DNA of 64,000 bases. It comes from an uncultured Eubacteriales bacterium (GTDB lineage Bacteria > Bacillota > Clostridia > Christensenellales > CAG-138). Shown one piece after another: positions 30,079-41,623 of this stretch; position 1 is the stretch's first letter, and every line of letters starts with the position of its first letter. The stretch is taken from positions 1 through 64,000 of the forward strand of contig UREK01000014.1 of NCBI GenBank assembly GCA_900546845.1, written 5' to 3'. The notes beneath the pieces were generated by a model, which ran no database searches, was not told the DNA's origin, and saw only the letters and a list, made by a program, of their open reading frames with translations. The translations under genes and the position numbers were made by a program.

Positions 30079-31851
30079 CTATTTAAACTCTTTGAGTTTC
30101 TTCATCAGCTCCGCGTGTTCCCGCAGGAGCGCCGGCCGGTTCCCTCCGCCCGCGGTCATTTGGTCCGCAAGCTCTTTGAGCCGCGCATTGAGGCGCTTAT
30201 AGCGCAGTTTGCTCACGCAATCGTCAATGAGCGTTTTTATGTCGCCCTCCGGCGGGGGTTCCAACGCCAGCAGCGCCGCCGCTTCCGCCTGTTCCTGCGG
30301 AAGCTCCGCGGCAAGGCGCGTGAAGTCCGGCGCTTTGTCCGCAAGGTAAGCTACAAGCAGCGTGTCCGCATACGCGGCGAACCCTTTCACCATAAAGGAT
30401 ACTTCCTCGGCCGCCATCCGTTCCGCTGCATACGCCGCGTTCTCCCGGGAGGTCTGCATACAGGCGAGCAGCGTCCTCTCAATTCGATCGGGTTCGGTAC
30501 CTTTCGCCTCACGAATTTTATTCCTAGTATTCCGGTTTTTGGCAGCGCTATTCGCCTCCGCAGGCTTCGCAAGGCCGCACTGCGCCTGCACCGCTTCGAG
30601 AGAAAGCCCCGTGTTGCGGGCAATCACAGGCGCATAGCGCTCGCGCTCCACAGGCTGCAGCGCGCCCACAAACGCGCAGGCACGCTTGGCGTAGGCCTCG
30701 CGCCCATCCGCTGTACGCAGGTCAAACTGCGTCGCAATGTGCGAAAGCTTAAAGCCGTTGAGCGTGCTCGCCTCGTCCTTGAGCTTCAGGAACGCGTCCT
30801 TCCCGTTGCGGCGGACGTAATCATCCGGATCCATATCGCCGGGGATGGTGATGACCTTCACGTCCAGCCCCTCGGCCGCAAGGATGTCGAGGCCGCGCAG
30901 CGTGGCGTTCTGCCCCGCCGCGTCGCCGTCATAAGAAATATATACGCGCTCAACATAGCGTTTCATCAGCCGCGCCTGCTGCTGGGTTAGCGCCGTGCCA
31001 AGCGAGGCTACCGCGTTGTCGATCCCCGCCGCATGGAGGCTGATGACATCCATGTAGCCCTCCACCATCACAAGGTCAACCGGGCGTTTGCCCTTCTGCA
31101 TGTTCAGCGCGTAGAGGTTGCTGCGCTTGTTGTAGATCGGCGTATCGCCGGTGTTGATATATTTGGGCTGTTCGTCTTTTTTCATCGTGCGCGCGCCGAA
31201 GCCGATCACCCGGCCGCTCGTGGCGATGATGGGGAAAATTACGCGGTTGCGGTACGCGTCGTAGCAGCCGTCTTTCCGCTTGCCGCGGATGGCGAGCCCC
31301 GCGTCGATCAGCTCCTCTTTGGTGTAGCCCTTCCCCGCAAGGTAGTTGGTCAGGCCGTCCCAGGTCTCAAGTGCAAACCCGAGGCCAAAGCGCGTTGCAA
31401 GTTTACCGTCCACCCCGCGTTTGGCAAGGTAAGCCTGCGCAGCCTTTCCAGCAGGGCTCAAAAGCTGCTTGTGGTAAAACAGCGCCGCTTCCTTGCAGGC
31501 GGTATACAGCCTGTCCTTATAAGCGCGCTCGCGCCGCAGGCGGTCGTCGTCCACCTCGTCCGGCAGTTCCATGCCCGCGCGCTGCGCCAGGAACTTCACC
31601 GCATCCACAAAGGAAAGCCGCTCGATCTCCCGCACAAACTGAATCGCGCCGCCGCCCGCGTGGCAGCCGAAGCAATAGTACATCTGCTTGTCCGGCTGGA
31701 CGGAAAAGGACGGCGTTTTTTCGTTATGGAACGGGCAGCAGCCCCAGAGGCGGCCGCTCTTTTGAGAGAGCGGCACATATTCGGAAACCAGCGATGCCAG
31801 GTCCGTCTTTTGAAGGAGCTCATCCATCCATGTTTCGGGGAACATCGGCAT
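30079..31851 (-). CDS. dnaG: DNA primase
   Basis: Product of 590 residues. The N-terminal zinc finger is GCCPFHNEKTPSFSV then YYCFGCHAGG. The catalytic core has RVIGFGARTM and the TOPRIM acid VEGYMDVISLHAAG, later ISYDGDAAGQNA. The C-terminal part would bind the replicative helicase. It makes RNA primers for replication. A spaced GGAG site precedes ATG 31849-31851. It lies between dgt and rpoD. Confidence 0.96.
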   Translation of the reverse strand: MPMFPETWMDELLQKTDLASLVSEYVPLSQKSGRLWGCCPFHNEKTPSFSVQPDKQMYYCFGCHAGGGAIQFVREIERLSFVDAVKFLAQRAGMELPDEVDDDRLRRERAYKDRLYTACKEAALFYHKQLLSPAGKAAQAYLAKRGVDGKLATRFGLGFALETWDGLTNYLAGKGYTKEELIDAGLAIRGKRKDGCYDAYRNRVIFPIIATSGRVIGFGARTMKKDEQPKYINTGDTPIYNKRSNLYALNMQKGKRPVDLVMVEGYMDVISLHAAGIDNAVASLGTALTQQQARLMKRYVERVYISYDGDAAGQNATLRGLDILAAEGLDVKVITIPGDMDPDDYVRRNGKDAFLKLKDEASTLNGFKLSHIATQFDLRTADGREAYAKRACAFVGALQPVERERYAPVIARNTGLSLEAVQAQCGLAKPAEANSAAKNRNTRNKIREAKGTEPDRIERTLLACMQTSRENAAYAAERMAAEEVSFMVKGFAAYADTLLVAYLADKAPDFTRLAAELPQEQAEAAALLALEPPPEGDIKTLIDDCVSKLRYKRLNARLKELADQMTAGGGNRPALLREHAELMKKLKEFK

Positions 31852-31968
31852 ATGGCGTCACTCCTTTCTATTATTTGTCCGGAAACGATCCGCATGCTCG
31901 TTATTCGCCGCAAAACCAGCGATTCCTGCAACTTAAATGAAATTTCCGTTCTTTCCCAGCCGTCCGCC

Positions 31969-32991
31969 TCAAACCTGCATCCATTCCTTCGGCACAAATT
32001 TGCGCTCGTAATCCGTAACCGCATAGCGGTCCGTCATGCAGGCAATGTAATCCGCGGCCACGCGCTCCCTGCCGTCCGCCGCAACATGCCGCGTGAATTC
32101 CGCAGGCAATTCTTCCATATGCGCAAGATAGTACCGGAAAAGCTGTTCGACCACATGGCGCGCCTTCCCTTCCTCCTGCTTTGCGTCGCTGTCGCGGTAC
32201 ACATGGTCAAACATGAACGTGCGCAATGCGTCAAACTCCACGCCGACCTGTTCCGACATGCGCACCAACGGTTCGCCATAGCTCTGTGCGATCACGTCCG
32301 TGATCATGGTGTTGATGCGGTGGCCATGCGAATTGCCGAGTACGGCCACACAGCTTTTCGGCAGATCTTCCTCACGCAGAACGCCCGCGCGGATGGCGTC
32401 ATCAATGTCGTGGTTAATATAAGCGATGCGATCCGCAATGCTCACCACGGCGCCTTCCAGCGTACAGGGCTTTCCGCTTTTCTTGTGGTTCAGGATGCCG
32501 TCGCGCACCTCGAAGGTCAGGTTCAAGCCCGTCCCGTTTTCGAGCTTTTCCACCACGCGCAGGCTCTGCACGTTGTGCTCAAACCCTCCGGGTACGAGGC
32601 GGTTCAGCGCGCTTTCGCCCGCGTGGCCGAAAGGGGTATGGCCCAAGTCGTGCCCCAGGGCGATGGCCTCGGTCAAGTCCTCGTTAAGCCTGAGGCCACG
32701 CGCAATCGTGCGGGCAATCTGGCTGACCTCCAGCGTATGCGTGAGGCGTGTGCGGTAATGGTCGCCCACCGGAGAGAGGAACACCTGCGTTTTATGCTTT
32801 AAGCGCCGGAAGGATTTGCAGTGGATGATCCGGTCCCGGTCGCGCACGAATTCCGTGCGGATAGGGCATTTTTCCATGGGGTATTCCCGGCCGCGCGTGT
32901 CCTTGGAATGCATCGCGTATGGGGAAAGGTTCTGCGCTTCCAGTTCCTCCGCATACGCGCGCAGGCTGCCGCTTTGGATTCTGTCTTCCAT
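31969..32991 (-). CDS. dgt: Deoxyguanosinetriphosphate triphosphohydrolase-like protein
   Basis: Product of 340 residues from ATG 32989-32991, which has AGGAGG upstream; the longer reading is unlikely. HD-domain metal residues are visible in THTLEVSQIARTIARGL and ALGHDLGHTPFGHAGE, then SIADRIAYINHDIDDA. It hydrolyses dNTPs to nucleosides and triphosphate. First gene of the dgt-dnaG-rpoD operon. The gap to 33,228 contains a TTGACA with an inverted repeat GGAAAA-GGAA-TTTTCC downstream, but no well-spaced -10. Confidence 0.92.
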   Translation of the reverse strand: MEDRIQSGSLRAYAEELEAQNLSPYAMHSKDTRGREYPMEKCPIRTEFVRDRDRIIHCKSFRRLKHKTQVFLSPVGDHYRTRLTHTLEVSQIARTIARGLRLNEDLTEAIALGHDLGHTPFGHAGESALNRLVPGGFEHNVQSLRVVEKLENGTGLNLTFEVRDGILNHKKSGKPCTLEGAVVSIADRIAYINHDIDDAIRAGVLREEDLPKSCVAVLGNSHGHRINTMITDVIAQSYGEPLVRMSEQVGVEFDALRTFMFDHVYRDSDAKQEEGKARHVVEQLFRYYLAHMEELPAEFTRHVAADGRERVAADYIACMTDRYAVTDYERKFVPKEWMQV

Positions 32992-33230
32992 CCGAAATCC
33001 TCCTGTATTTATTCTTATTTGTTTTTCTACATAAACAGGAAAATTCCTTTTCCGGGATATGTCAATTTTGTGAAAAAACAAGAAACCTTTCAAAAAGCGC
33101 GAAGAACCTATTTCCGTTCCCCGCGCCGCTACAGCCTGCCCTTGAGCCCTGTACTTGTATCTTAGAAGCCGGCCTTTTCATTTTCTCCTGCCTCGCTGTT
33201 TCATCAACTTTCCGTTAACGCAACAGAAAA

Positions 33231-33266
33231 AGCGCCGGCGCTGCGGGTTCGCAGCGCCGGCTTTTT
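33231..33266 (-). terminator. Strong terminator after ppdK
   Basis: A 12-bp perfect GC-rich stem (33234-33245 with 33250-33261) closed by a GGTT loop, with A-runs and T-runs on either side. It ends the ppdK transcript and could work in both directions. Confidence 0.92.
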
Positions 33267-33288
33267 CCGGAGCGTAATTCCGTTTTGT

Positions 33289-35919
<2,631 letters not shown>

Positions 35920-36024
35920 CGATTTTATTTACCTCCATATAATATAATCAAATTGGACGATGTTCAGCAGGCGGAAGCCGGCGCATAAGCCATAGGTTCC
36001 GGCAAAATTCCGCGCCTATCCGAT

Positions 36025-36053
36025 ATTATATCCTTTTTCCAGAAATTAAGCAA
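36025..36053 (-). promoter_or_regulatory. Promoter of ppdK
   Basis: On the minus strand TTGCTT (36053-36048), 17-base spacer, TATAAT (36030-36025). Transcription would start near 36,018, giving a leader of about 100 bases that includes a GC-rich inverted segment around 35,965-36,015. Confidence 0.75.
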
Positions 36054-36172
36054 TGAATTTGTGTGCTTCGATGCAGGAAATCCTGCGGGAAAGTTATTAT
36101 GATGCAGCATTTAATTATAGTTTCAACTTATGGCGATGCCCTTGCTGTATGGGGGAGCCATAAGCCGCCGCT

Positions 36173-36913
36173 TCAGAGGCAGGAGAACGCCTTGAAGCGG
36201 CGCTCCAGCACATGCTCCGCATAGCCGTTTACAGCAGGTTTGAGCTCCTCGCGCACGCGCTCCGGCAGGCGCACCTTCCCCATCTCCTGATCCGAAAGCA
36301 TCAGCATGCGCCGCACCGCCTCCAGCGAAAGCGCGGAAACAGGCATAGCGTCCGCCTGGAAGCCCCGCGCGCAGGCAGAGCAGAGCGCGCCGCCCGCTGC
36401 GGCAGAAAAATGCAGCTCACGCTCTGCGCGCAGATCGCACCCGCAGGCGGCGCAGCGGGTGACCGCCGGGCTGTACCCAAGCATATACAGGCAGCGCACC
36501 GCAAAGCAAAGCGCCAGGTCGAGCGGTGCGCAGTCGGAATACGCCGTGAAGCTCAGCGCATACAACAGGAGCGAAAGCAGCGCTTCATTCGGCTGTTCCG
36601 CCGCCACGCCTTCGTTTACGAGCGAAAGCATATACGCACCCGCGGAGAAGCGTTCAACATCCTCCCGCAGCGGATAATAAGGCTCCCGCACGTCGCAGGC
36701 TTCCAAGGTATATTTTTCCCGGTTCAGGAACAGCACGAACTCCCCGGAAACAAACAGCTCGCTCGCGGGCAAAAGGGGGCTTTTCGGGCGGCGGCAGCCC
36801 CGCGCGGCAGCGGAAAGCAAGCCGCGTTCCCGCGTAAAAAGCGTCAGGATGCGGTCGTTGTCACGGTAATTCGCGTACCGCGTCACGATGCCGTTTACGG
36901 TAATTAATGCCAT
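36173..36913 (-). CDS. recO: DNA repair protein RecO
   Basis: Product of 246 residues. The N-terminal OB-fold begins MALITVNGIVTRYANYRDND and includes LTLFTRERGLLSAAARG. A zinc-binding motif CAACGCDL then CSACARGF lies near residues 160-190. The C-terminal part is helical. It loads RecA in the RecFOR pathway. GGAGG precedes ATG 36911-36913. It is divergent from the yqzL-like small gene. Confidence 0.92.
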   Translation of the reverse strand: MALITVNGIVTRYANYRDNDRILTLFTRERGLLSAAARGCRRPKSPLLPASELFVSGEFVLFLNREKYTLEACDVREPYYPLREDVERFSAGAYMLSLVNEGVAAEQPNEALLSLLLYALSFTAYSDCAPLDLALCFAVRCLYMLGYSPAVTRCAACGCDLRAERELHFSAAAGGALCSACARGFQADAMPVSALSLEAVRRMLMLSDQEMGKVRLPERVREELKPAVNGYAEHVLERRFKAFSCL

Positions 36914-37002
36914 TGCGCCTCCAGGGGAAAGATTTTCCGTTCATGCTCCCGCCACGCATGTGGGGATACTAGAGCCGTATCACACCGCAAAGGAGCATCG
37001 CT

Positions 37003-37143
37003 ATGGACAAACGCAGCACGCCCAACAACGCCCGCGCCCTTTGGGAAGCCTTCCAGCAGACCGGCCGCGTCAGCGCATATATCGCCTACCGCAACGCCCT
37101 GCGCCAGGAACAGGAAACGCCGGGTGGGCCGAGGCAAGGCTAA
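37003..37143 (+). CDS. yqzL: YqzL-like small protein
   Basis: A 46-residue frame from ATG 37003-37005, with AAAGGAG eight bases upstream, ending at TAA 37141-37143. The core LWEAFQQTGRVSAYIAYRNAL matches the YqzL pattern (W..F..TG...AY..Y). In Bacillus, yqzL lies next to recO, as here, although the orientation is opposite. Function of the family is unknown. The ORF is too short for usual cut-offs. Confidence 0.72.
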   Translation: MDKRSTPNNARALWEAFQQTGRVSAYIAYRNALRQEQETPGGPRQG

Positions 37144-37146
37144 AAC

Positions 37147-37785
37147 TTATTCCACGAACGCGACGGCGCGCACGGGCGCGCCGTCCGCGTTTTCGTATTT
37201 CAGCGGAAGCGCCGCAAAGCGGAACGCGCGGTCGATCAGCCCTTCGAGGTTCGCCAGGTTCTCCACGATCACAAGCCCCGCGCCAAGCACGATGCGGTGC
37301 ATCGGCAGTTCAAAGCTGTCGATCGGGTCAATGGAGATCGCGTCGATACCGATTCCCTTTTTGCCCGCCGCGCAATAACGCATTACATCCGCATCGAAGG
37401 CGGGATATGCGCCAAAATAACGCGGTTCCCTCCAAAACCGGCTCCATCCTGTATAAAACAGCAGGAACTCCGCCGCGTCCGCCTCCGCGCGCGCAGCCTC
37501 GATGTGTCGCATTCCAATGCGGCCGCCTTCGCCCACATCGGAACAATCCACCACGCAGGCACGTCCCGTGAAGCGTTCCGCCGGGATCGCGTCAAGTGTG
37601 GGCGCATCACGAAAAATATGCGCAGGCGCGTCCATATGCGTGCCGGTATGGGAATACATGTGCAGGAGCGTTTCTTTAAAGCCATCCTTTTCAATGGTGT
37701 TCGTTTGTGTCAGCTTCGGCCGCTCCGTGCCCGGGTAAACCGGCATCGTTTCGCCGATGGTCTGCGTTAAGTCGATCACTTGCAT
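37147..37785 (-). CDS. Cyclase-family metal-dependent hydrolase
   Basis: Product of 212 residues with the cyclase/kynurenine-formamidase signature HTGTHMDAPAHIF, plus DLTQTIGETMPVYPGT and IDAISIDPIDS. The histidines and Asp of HTGTHMDAPAH bind the metal. The family hydrolyses amides such as N-formylkynurenine; the true substrate is unknown. It is divergent from the M20 hydrolase gene and ends 4 bp from the yqzL-like stop. Confidence 0.85.
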   Translation of the reverse strand: MQVIDLTQTIGETMPVYPGTERPKLTQTNTIEKDGFKETLLHMYSHTGTHMDAPAHIFRDAPTLDAIPAERFTGRACVVDCSDVGEGGRIGMRHIEAARAEADAAEFLLFYTGWSRFWREPRYFGAYPAFDADVMRYCAAGKKGIGIDAISIDPIDSFELPMHRIVLGAGLVIVENLANLEGLIDRAFRFAALPLKYENADGAPVRAVAFVE

Positions 37786-37947
37786 TCGTGTTTCCCCTTT
37801 TCATTTGCATTAAAATGTGAATTCTTTGTTTAGTATACACCATCAACCGCGCTTTTTCCATTGAAACCCGCGCACAGCTGTTGTACAATGCCCACAGGAG
37901 TTCGTCTTTCTCAAAAACACACCATATCTTCATCAGGAGGTACGACA

Positions 37948-39138
37948 ATGGACCCCAACAAGATCCGCGTTGCGATCGACAGCATTTATGACGAAATCGT
38001 TGCGCTGCGCCGCGACATCCACATGCATCCAGAGCTTTCGGAGCAGGAAGCACGCACGATGCAGCTCATCAGCGAACGCTTGAGCGCGCTCAACATCCCG
38101 CACGAGACGAACGTCGCGGGCTATGGCGTCGTCGCCACAGTCGGCAGTCCTGATGCCACACATGCCGTCGGCATCCGCGCGGACATCGATGCACTCCCCA
38201 TCCAGGAGGAAAACGCCGTCCCCTATGCTTCCACAGTCCCCGGCGTAATGCACGCCTGCGGGCACGATATGCATACGGCCATCCTTCTCGGCGTCGCGCA
38301 GGTGCTCAAGAGCATGGAAAACGAGCTGCCCGGTGCCGTGAAGCTCCTTTTCCAGCCGGCGGAGGAAACGGTCGGCGGCGCGCGCGGCATGATCGAGCAC
38401 GGCTGCCTGAAAAATCCTCCCGTTACCCGCGTGATGAGCCTGCACGTGGATCCGAATTATGAAACGGGAAAAGTCCTTATCTGCAATGGGAAAATGAACG
38501 CTTCCACCACGGAGCTCGCCATCACCGTAAACGGCGTCTCCTGCCATGGCGCGCACCCGGAGAAAGGCGTGGATTCCATCGTTGTGGCGGCGCAGGTCGT
38601 CACTGCCCTCCAGAGCATCTCGAGCCGCTTCAGCGCACCCACCACGCCTCTGATCGTTACGCTCGGCACCATCCATGGCGGCACAAAGGAGAACATTATC
38701 GCCGGTTCCGTCGAAATGCGCGGCACCATCCGCGCGCTCGATTTCGCTACGCGGGATTTTGTAAAGGCAAAGGTCCGGGAGATTGCTGAAGGCACCGCCG
38801 CCGCGTTCGGGGCGACGGCCACGGTGGAAATGTCCGACGGCTACCCCCCGCTCGTAAACGACCGGACAACCTCCCAGCGCATGGCGGAGCTTGCGCAGGC
38901 GGCGCTCGGCGCGGAAAACGTCGTATTCATGGAGGAGCCCAGCCTCGGCGCGGATGACTTCGCGTATTTCACCGAGGCCGTACCCGGCACGTATTTCAAC
39001 ATTGGGACCGCTACCCCAGGCAGCTCTCAGCCGCAGATGCTGCACAGCGAAACCTTCTGCCCGGATGAACGCTGCATCAAAACCGGCATTTTGATGGAAG
39101 TCCTGGGCGCGCTCGCATTCTTGGAGGAAGATAAATGA
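37948..39138 (+). CDS. M20-family amidohydrolase
   Basis: Product of 396 residues from ATG 37948-37950 with AGGAGG seven bases upstream. M20D signatures: LRRDIHMHPELSEQEARTM, GIRADIDALPI, HACGHDMHTAILLG and FQPAEETVGGARGM, with the metal-binding His, Asp and Glu. The dimerisation domain follows (CHGAHPEKGVDSI). Members hydrolyse N-acyl amino acids, such as hippurate or N-acetyl-L,L-diaminopimelate. Its stop overlaps the alanine racemase start, so the two are co-expressed, possibly linked to amino-acid supply for cell wall. Confidence 0.9.
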   Translation: MDPNKIRVAIDSIYDEIVALRRDIHMHPELSEQEARTMQLISERLSALNIPHETNVAGYGVVATVGSPDATHAVGIRADIDALPIQEENAVPYASTVPGVMHACGHDMHTAILLGVAQVLKSMENELPGAVKLLFQPAEETVGGARGMIEHGCLKNPPVTRVMSLHVDPNYETGKVLICNGKMNASTTELAITVNGVSCHGAHPEKGVDSIVVAAQVVTALQSISSRFSAPTTPLIVTLGTIHGGTKENIIAGSVEMRGTIRALDFATRDFVKAKVREIAEGTAAAFGATATVEMSDGYPPLVNDRTTSQRMAELAQAALGAENVVFMEEPSLGADDFAYFTEAVPGTYFNIGTATPGSSQPQMLHSETFCPDERCIKTGILMEVLGALAFLEEDK

Positions 39139-40265
39139 ACCACATTCAGATCAACACCAATCCGGACATGCTTTTGCGCGACACCTATGTTCAGGTCGAT
39201 CTCGCCGCGCTCGCCGGCAACATGGACGCCATCCGCGCGATGGTTGGCCCGGAGGTCGCCGTTATGCCTGTCATCAAGGCGAACGGCTACGGCCTCGGCG
39301 CAGTCGGCATCGCGCCGACGCTGCTCGCCCACGGCGCTTGCTGCCTCGCCGTCGCAACGCTGACCGAGGCGCTGGAACTGCGGGAGGCTTACCCGGACGC
39401 GCCGCTGTTCATCCTTGGCCACACGCCGGACCGGCTTCTGCCCATCGTCGCGCGCGAGCGTATCACGCAGACCGTCTTTACCGCTGCGCAGGGCAAGCTC
39501 CTGAGTGAAGCGGCCGCCAGCCTCGGCCGGAAGGCGAAGGTTCACCTCAAGGTCGATTCCGGCTTCCACCGTCTCGGCACGGAGGATGTGGAAGAACTCT
39601 ATTCCATCTGCCAGGAGCCAAATTTGGAAGTCGAAGGCATCTTCTCACACCTGGCCCTTGCGGGCGAGGAGGAAGACGCCAAGCAATACGCCCGCTTTCT
39701 GGCTGTTGTGGACGCGCTTGAGGCGCGCGGCGTATCCTTCCGCTACAAGCACCTTGCGGACAGCATCGCCGCCGTGGATTACCCGGAGTACCGGCTAAAT
39801 ATGGTGCGTCCCGGCGCGCTCGTCTACGGCCTCAGAGGCTTCCACAAGGGATATATCGAGGTGAAGCAGGCCGTCTCCTTCCTGACCCGGCTCTCCCAGG
39901 TACGCAGGATTCAGAAGGGCGAAGGCGTGGGCTACGATTACCTCTGGCGCGCGCCGGAGGATACGCGCGTCGGCACCGTCCCCTTCGGCTATGCGGACGG
40001 CTACCCGCGCAACATGCGGGATAAGGGATACGTCACGATCCGCGGGGTAAAATGCCCGCTCATCGGCGTGCTGTGTATGGATCAGTGCATGGTGGATCTC
40101 ACCAACGTGCCGGATGCCCAGGAAGGCGACCTCGCCGTGATCTACGGCGATGGCACGAACAACACCATGAGCATTCAGGAAGCCTCCGAACTCGCGGGGA
40201 CGAACAAGAACGAGATTGTGGCCCGGCTGCTTCCCCGCCCCCCGCGCGTATACATCAATGGTTAA
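39135..40265 (+). CDS. alr: Alanine racemase
   Basis: Product of 376 residues. The PLP lysine lies in VMPVIKANGYGLGAVG, substrate-site residues in VDSGFHRLGTEDVEEL, and the catalytic Tyr in GTVPFGYADGYPRNM. It makes D-alanine for peptidoglycan. The first ATG overlaps the upstream TGA by four bases. A terminator follows at 40,288. Confidence 0.95.
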   Translation: MNHIQINTNPDMLLRDTYVQVDLAALAGNMDAIRAMVGPEVAVMPVIKANGYGLGAVGIAPTLLAHGACCLAVATLTEALELREAYPDAPLFILGHTPDRLLPIVARERITQTVFTAAQGKLLSEAAASLGRKAKVHLKVDSGFHRLGTEDVEELYSICQEPNLEVEGIFSHLALAGEEEDAKQYARFLAVVDALEARGVSFRYKHLADSIAAVDYPEYRLNMVRPGALVYGLRGFHKGYIEVKQAVSFLTRLSQVRRIQKGEGVGYDYLWRAPEDTRVGTVPFGYADGYPRNMRDKGYVTIRGVKCPLIGVLCMDQCMVDLTNVPDAQEGDLAVIYGDGTNNTMSIQEASELAGTNKNEIVARLLPRPPRVYING

Positions 40266-40287
40266 ATGAAGCAAAACACGCCTGTAA

Positions 40288-40326
40288 GCAAGGCTCCGCA
40301 GAATTTGTGCGGAGCCTTGCTTTAAT
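40288..40326 (+). terminator. Terminator after alr
   Basis: Perfect 13-bp stem (40288-40300 with 40308-40320) with a 7-base loop, followed by TTTAATTTG. It separates alr from the convergent glycerate kinase gene. Confidence 0.88.
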
Positions 40327-40342
40327 TTGTGATTTGGGAGTC

Positions 40343-41482
40343 CTATCCTTTCACTGCCGCAATGAGACGGAACACCTGCTCCGCACGGGAGGAAAGGTTT
40401 TGCTGGGCGCGCTCGGGCTCCACTGCCTCCGCAAGCGTAAGCGGTGCTTGCGGGATGGCAAAGTAAGCATCGATCCCGCTTTGATTCACAGCCGCAGCGT
40501 CATCTGTCGTCGCGCCCGCAAAGGCAAGGGTCACCGCGCCGTATCGCTTGGCAAGCCGCGCCACGCCGGAGGGCGCTTTGCCCATCGCCGTTTGGAAATC
40601 CATGCGTCCTTCCCCCGTCACGGCAAAATCCGCCCCCTTCAGGTCGTCCGCAAGGCGGATCGCATCCAGCACCAGCACCACGCCCGGCAGCAGCGCCGCG
40701 TTCAGGAAGCTCACGAACCCGTAGCCAAGGCCGCCCGCTGCGCCAGCGCCCGGGAGCGCATCCTCGCTTTTCCCAAACGTTCCGCGCACCACGTCTGAAA
40801 AATGCCGTAAGCCTGCGTCGAGCTCCGCTACGGTTCCCGGCGCCGCGCCCTTCTGCGGGCCGTATACGTGCGCTGCGCCGTTTGGGCCGTACAGCGGGTT
40901 GTTCACATCGCACGCGATACGGAAATCGCACTGCGCAAGCCGCGCGTCCGCGCAGGAACCATCGATGCACGCCACGCGTGCAGCCGCGCGGCCGTCAACG
41001 CCCGCGCTTTCGCCTGCCGCCGTCAGGAAGCGGAACCCAAGCGCCGTCAGCATGCCAATGCCTCCGTCGTTCGTGGCGCTGCCGCCGGCGCCGATCAAAA
41101 ACGAGCGGCAGCCGCGTCCCATCGCGTCGAGGATCATCTCACCCAGGCCGTAGGTCGTGGTAAAGCGCGGATCCCGCTTCTCCGAAGGGACGAGCGGCAG
41201 ACCGCATGCGCTTGCCGTCTCCATCACGGCCACCCCGCCTTTCAGCAAGCCGTATTCGCATTCGACCGGCTCGCCCAGCGGCCCTGTTACACGCACGGGA
41301 ATCTTTTCCCCGCCCAGGCCTTCCACGAGCGCGTCCACAGTGCCTTCCCCACCGTCCGCGAGCGGCCGGACGATGACCTCCGCTCCTGGGATCGCGCGCA
41401 GCACGCCTTCGCGCACCGCATTCCCAGCCGCAACCGAGCTCAGGCTTCCCTTAAAGGAATCCATCGCAACAACCACCTTCAT
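40343..41482 (-). CDS. glxK: Glycerate kinase (GlxK/GarK type)
   Basis: Product of 379 residues with type-2 glycerate kinase motifs: VVVAMDSFKGSLSSVAAGNAV at the N-terminus, RPLADGGEGTVDAL, GAGGSATNDGGIGML and DFAVTGEGRMDFQTAMGKAP. It phosphorylates glycerate in aldaric acid or glyoxylate use. GAGGGG precedes ATG. It is transcribed in the same direction as the CdaR-type regulator gene upstream, which fits control by that regulator. Confidence 0.94.
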   Translation of the reverse strand: MKVVVAMDSFKGSLSSVAAGNAVREGVLRAIPGAEVIVRPLADGGEGTVDALVEGLGGEKIPVRVTGPLGEPVECEYGLLKGGVAVMETASACGLPLVPSEKRDPRFTTTYGLGEMILDAMGRGCRSFLIGAGGSATNDGGIGMLTALGFRFLTAAGESAGVDGRAAARVACIDGSCADARLAQCDFRIACDVNNPLYGPNGAAHVYGPQKGAAPGTVAELDAGLRHFSDVVRGTFGKSEDALPGAGAAGGLGYGFVSFLNAALLPGVVLVLDAIRLADDLKGADFAVTGEGRMDFQTAMGKAPSGVARLAKRYGAVTLAFAGATTDDAAAVNQSGIDAYFAIPQAPLTLAEAVEPERAQQNLSSRAEQVFRLIAAVKG

Positions 41483-41623
41483 GCCTTTCCCCTCACTTCA
41501 AAATCAAAGCTGGCAAGCTTCCATAGGCTGTCGTGCTTCCGCTTAGTTCAATTTAATATACCGTGCTTCGTTCGCATGGCATGTGGCACGGGAAACATTT
41601 TTCAACCGTTTCTTGTGCGCATG

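Noticed and set aside
37861..37950. Longer start for the M20 amidohydrolase
   Set aside because: The AGGAGG site fits only the ATG at 37948; the upstream extension has no family similarity.
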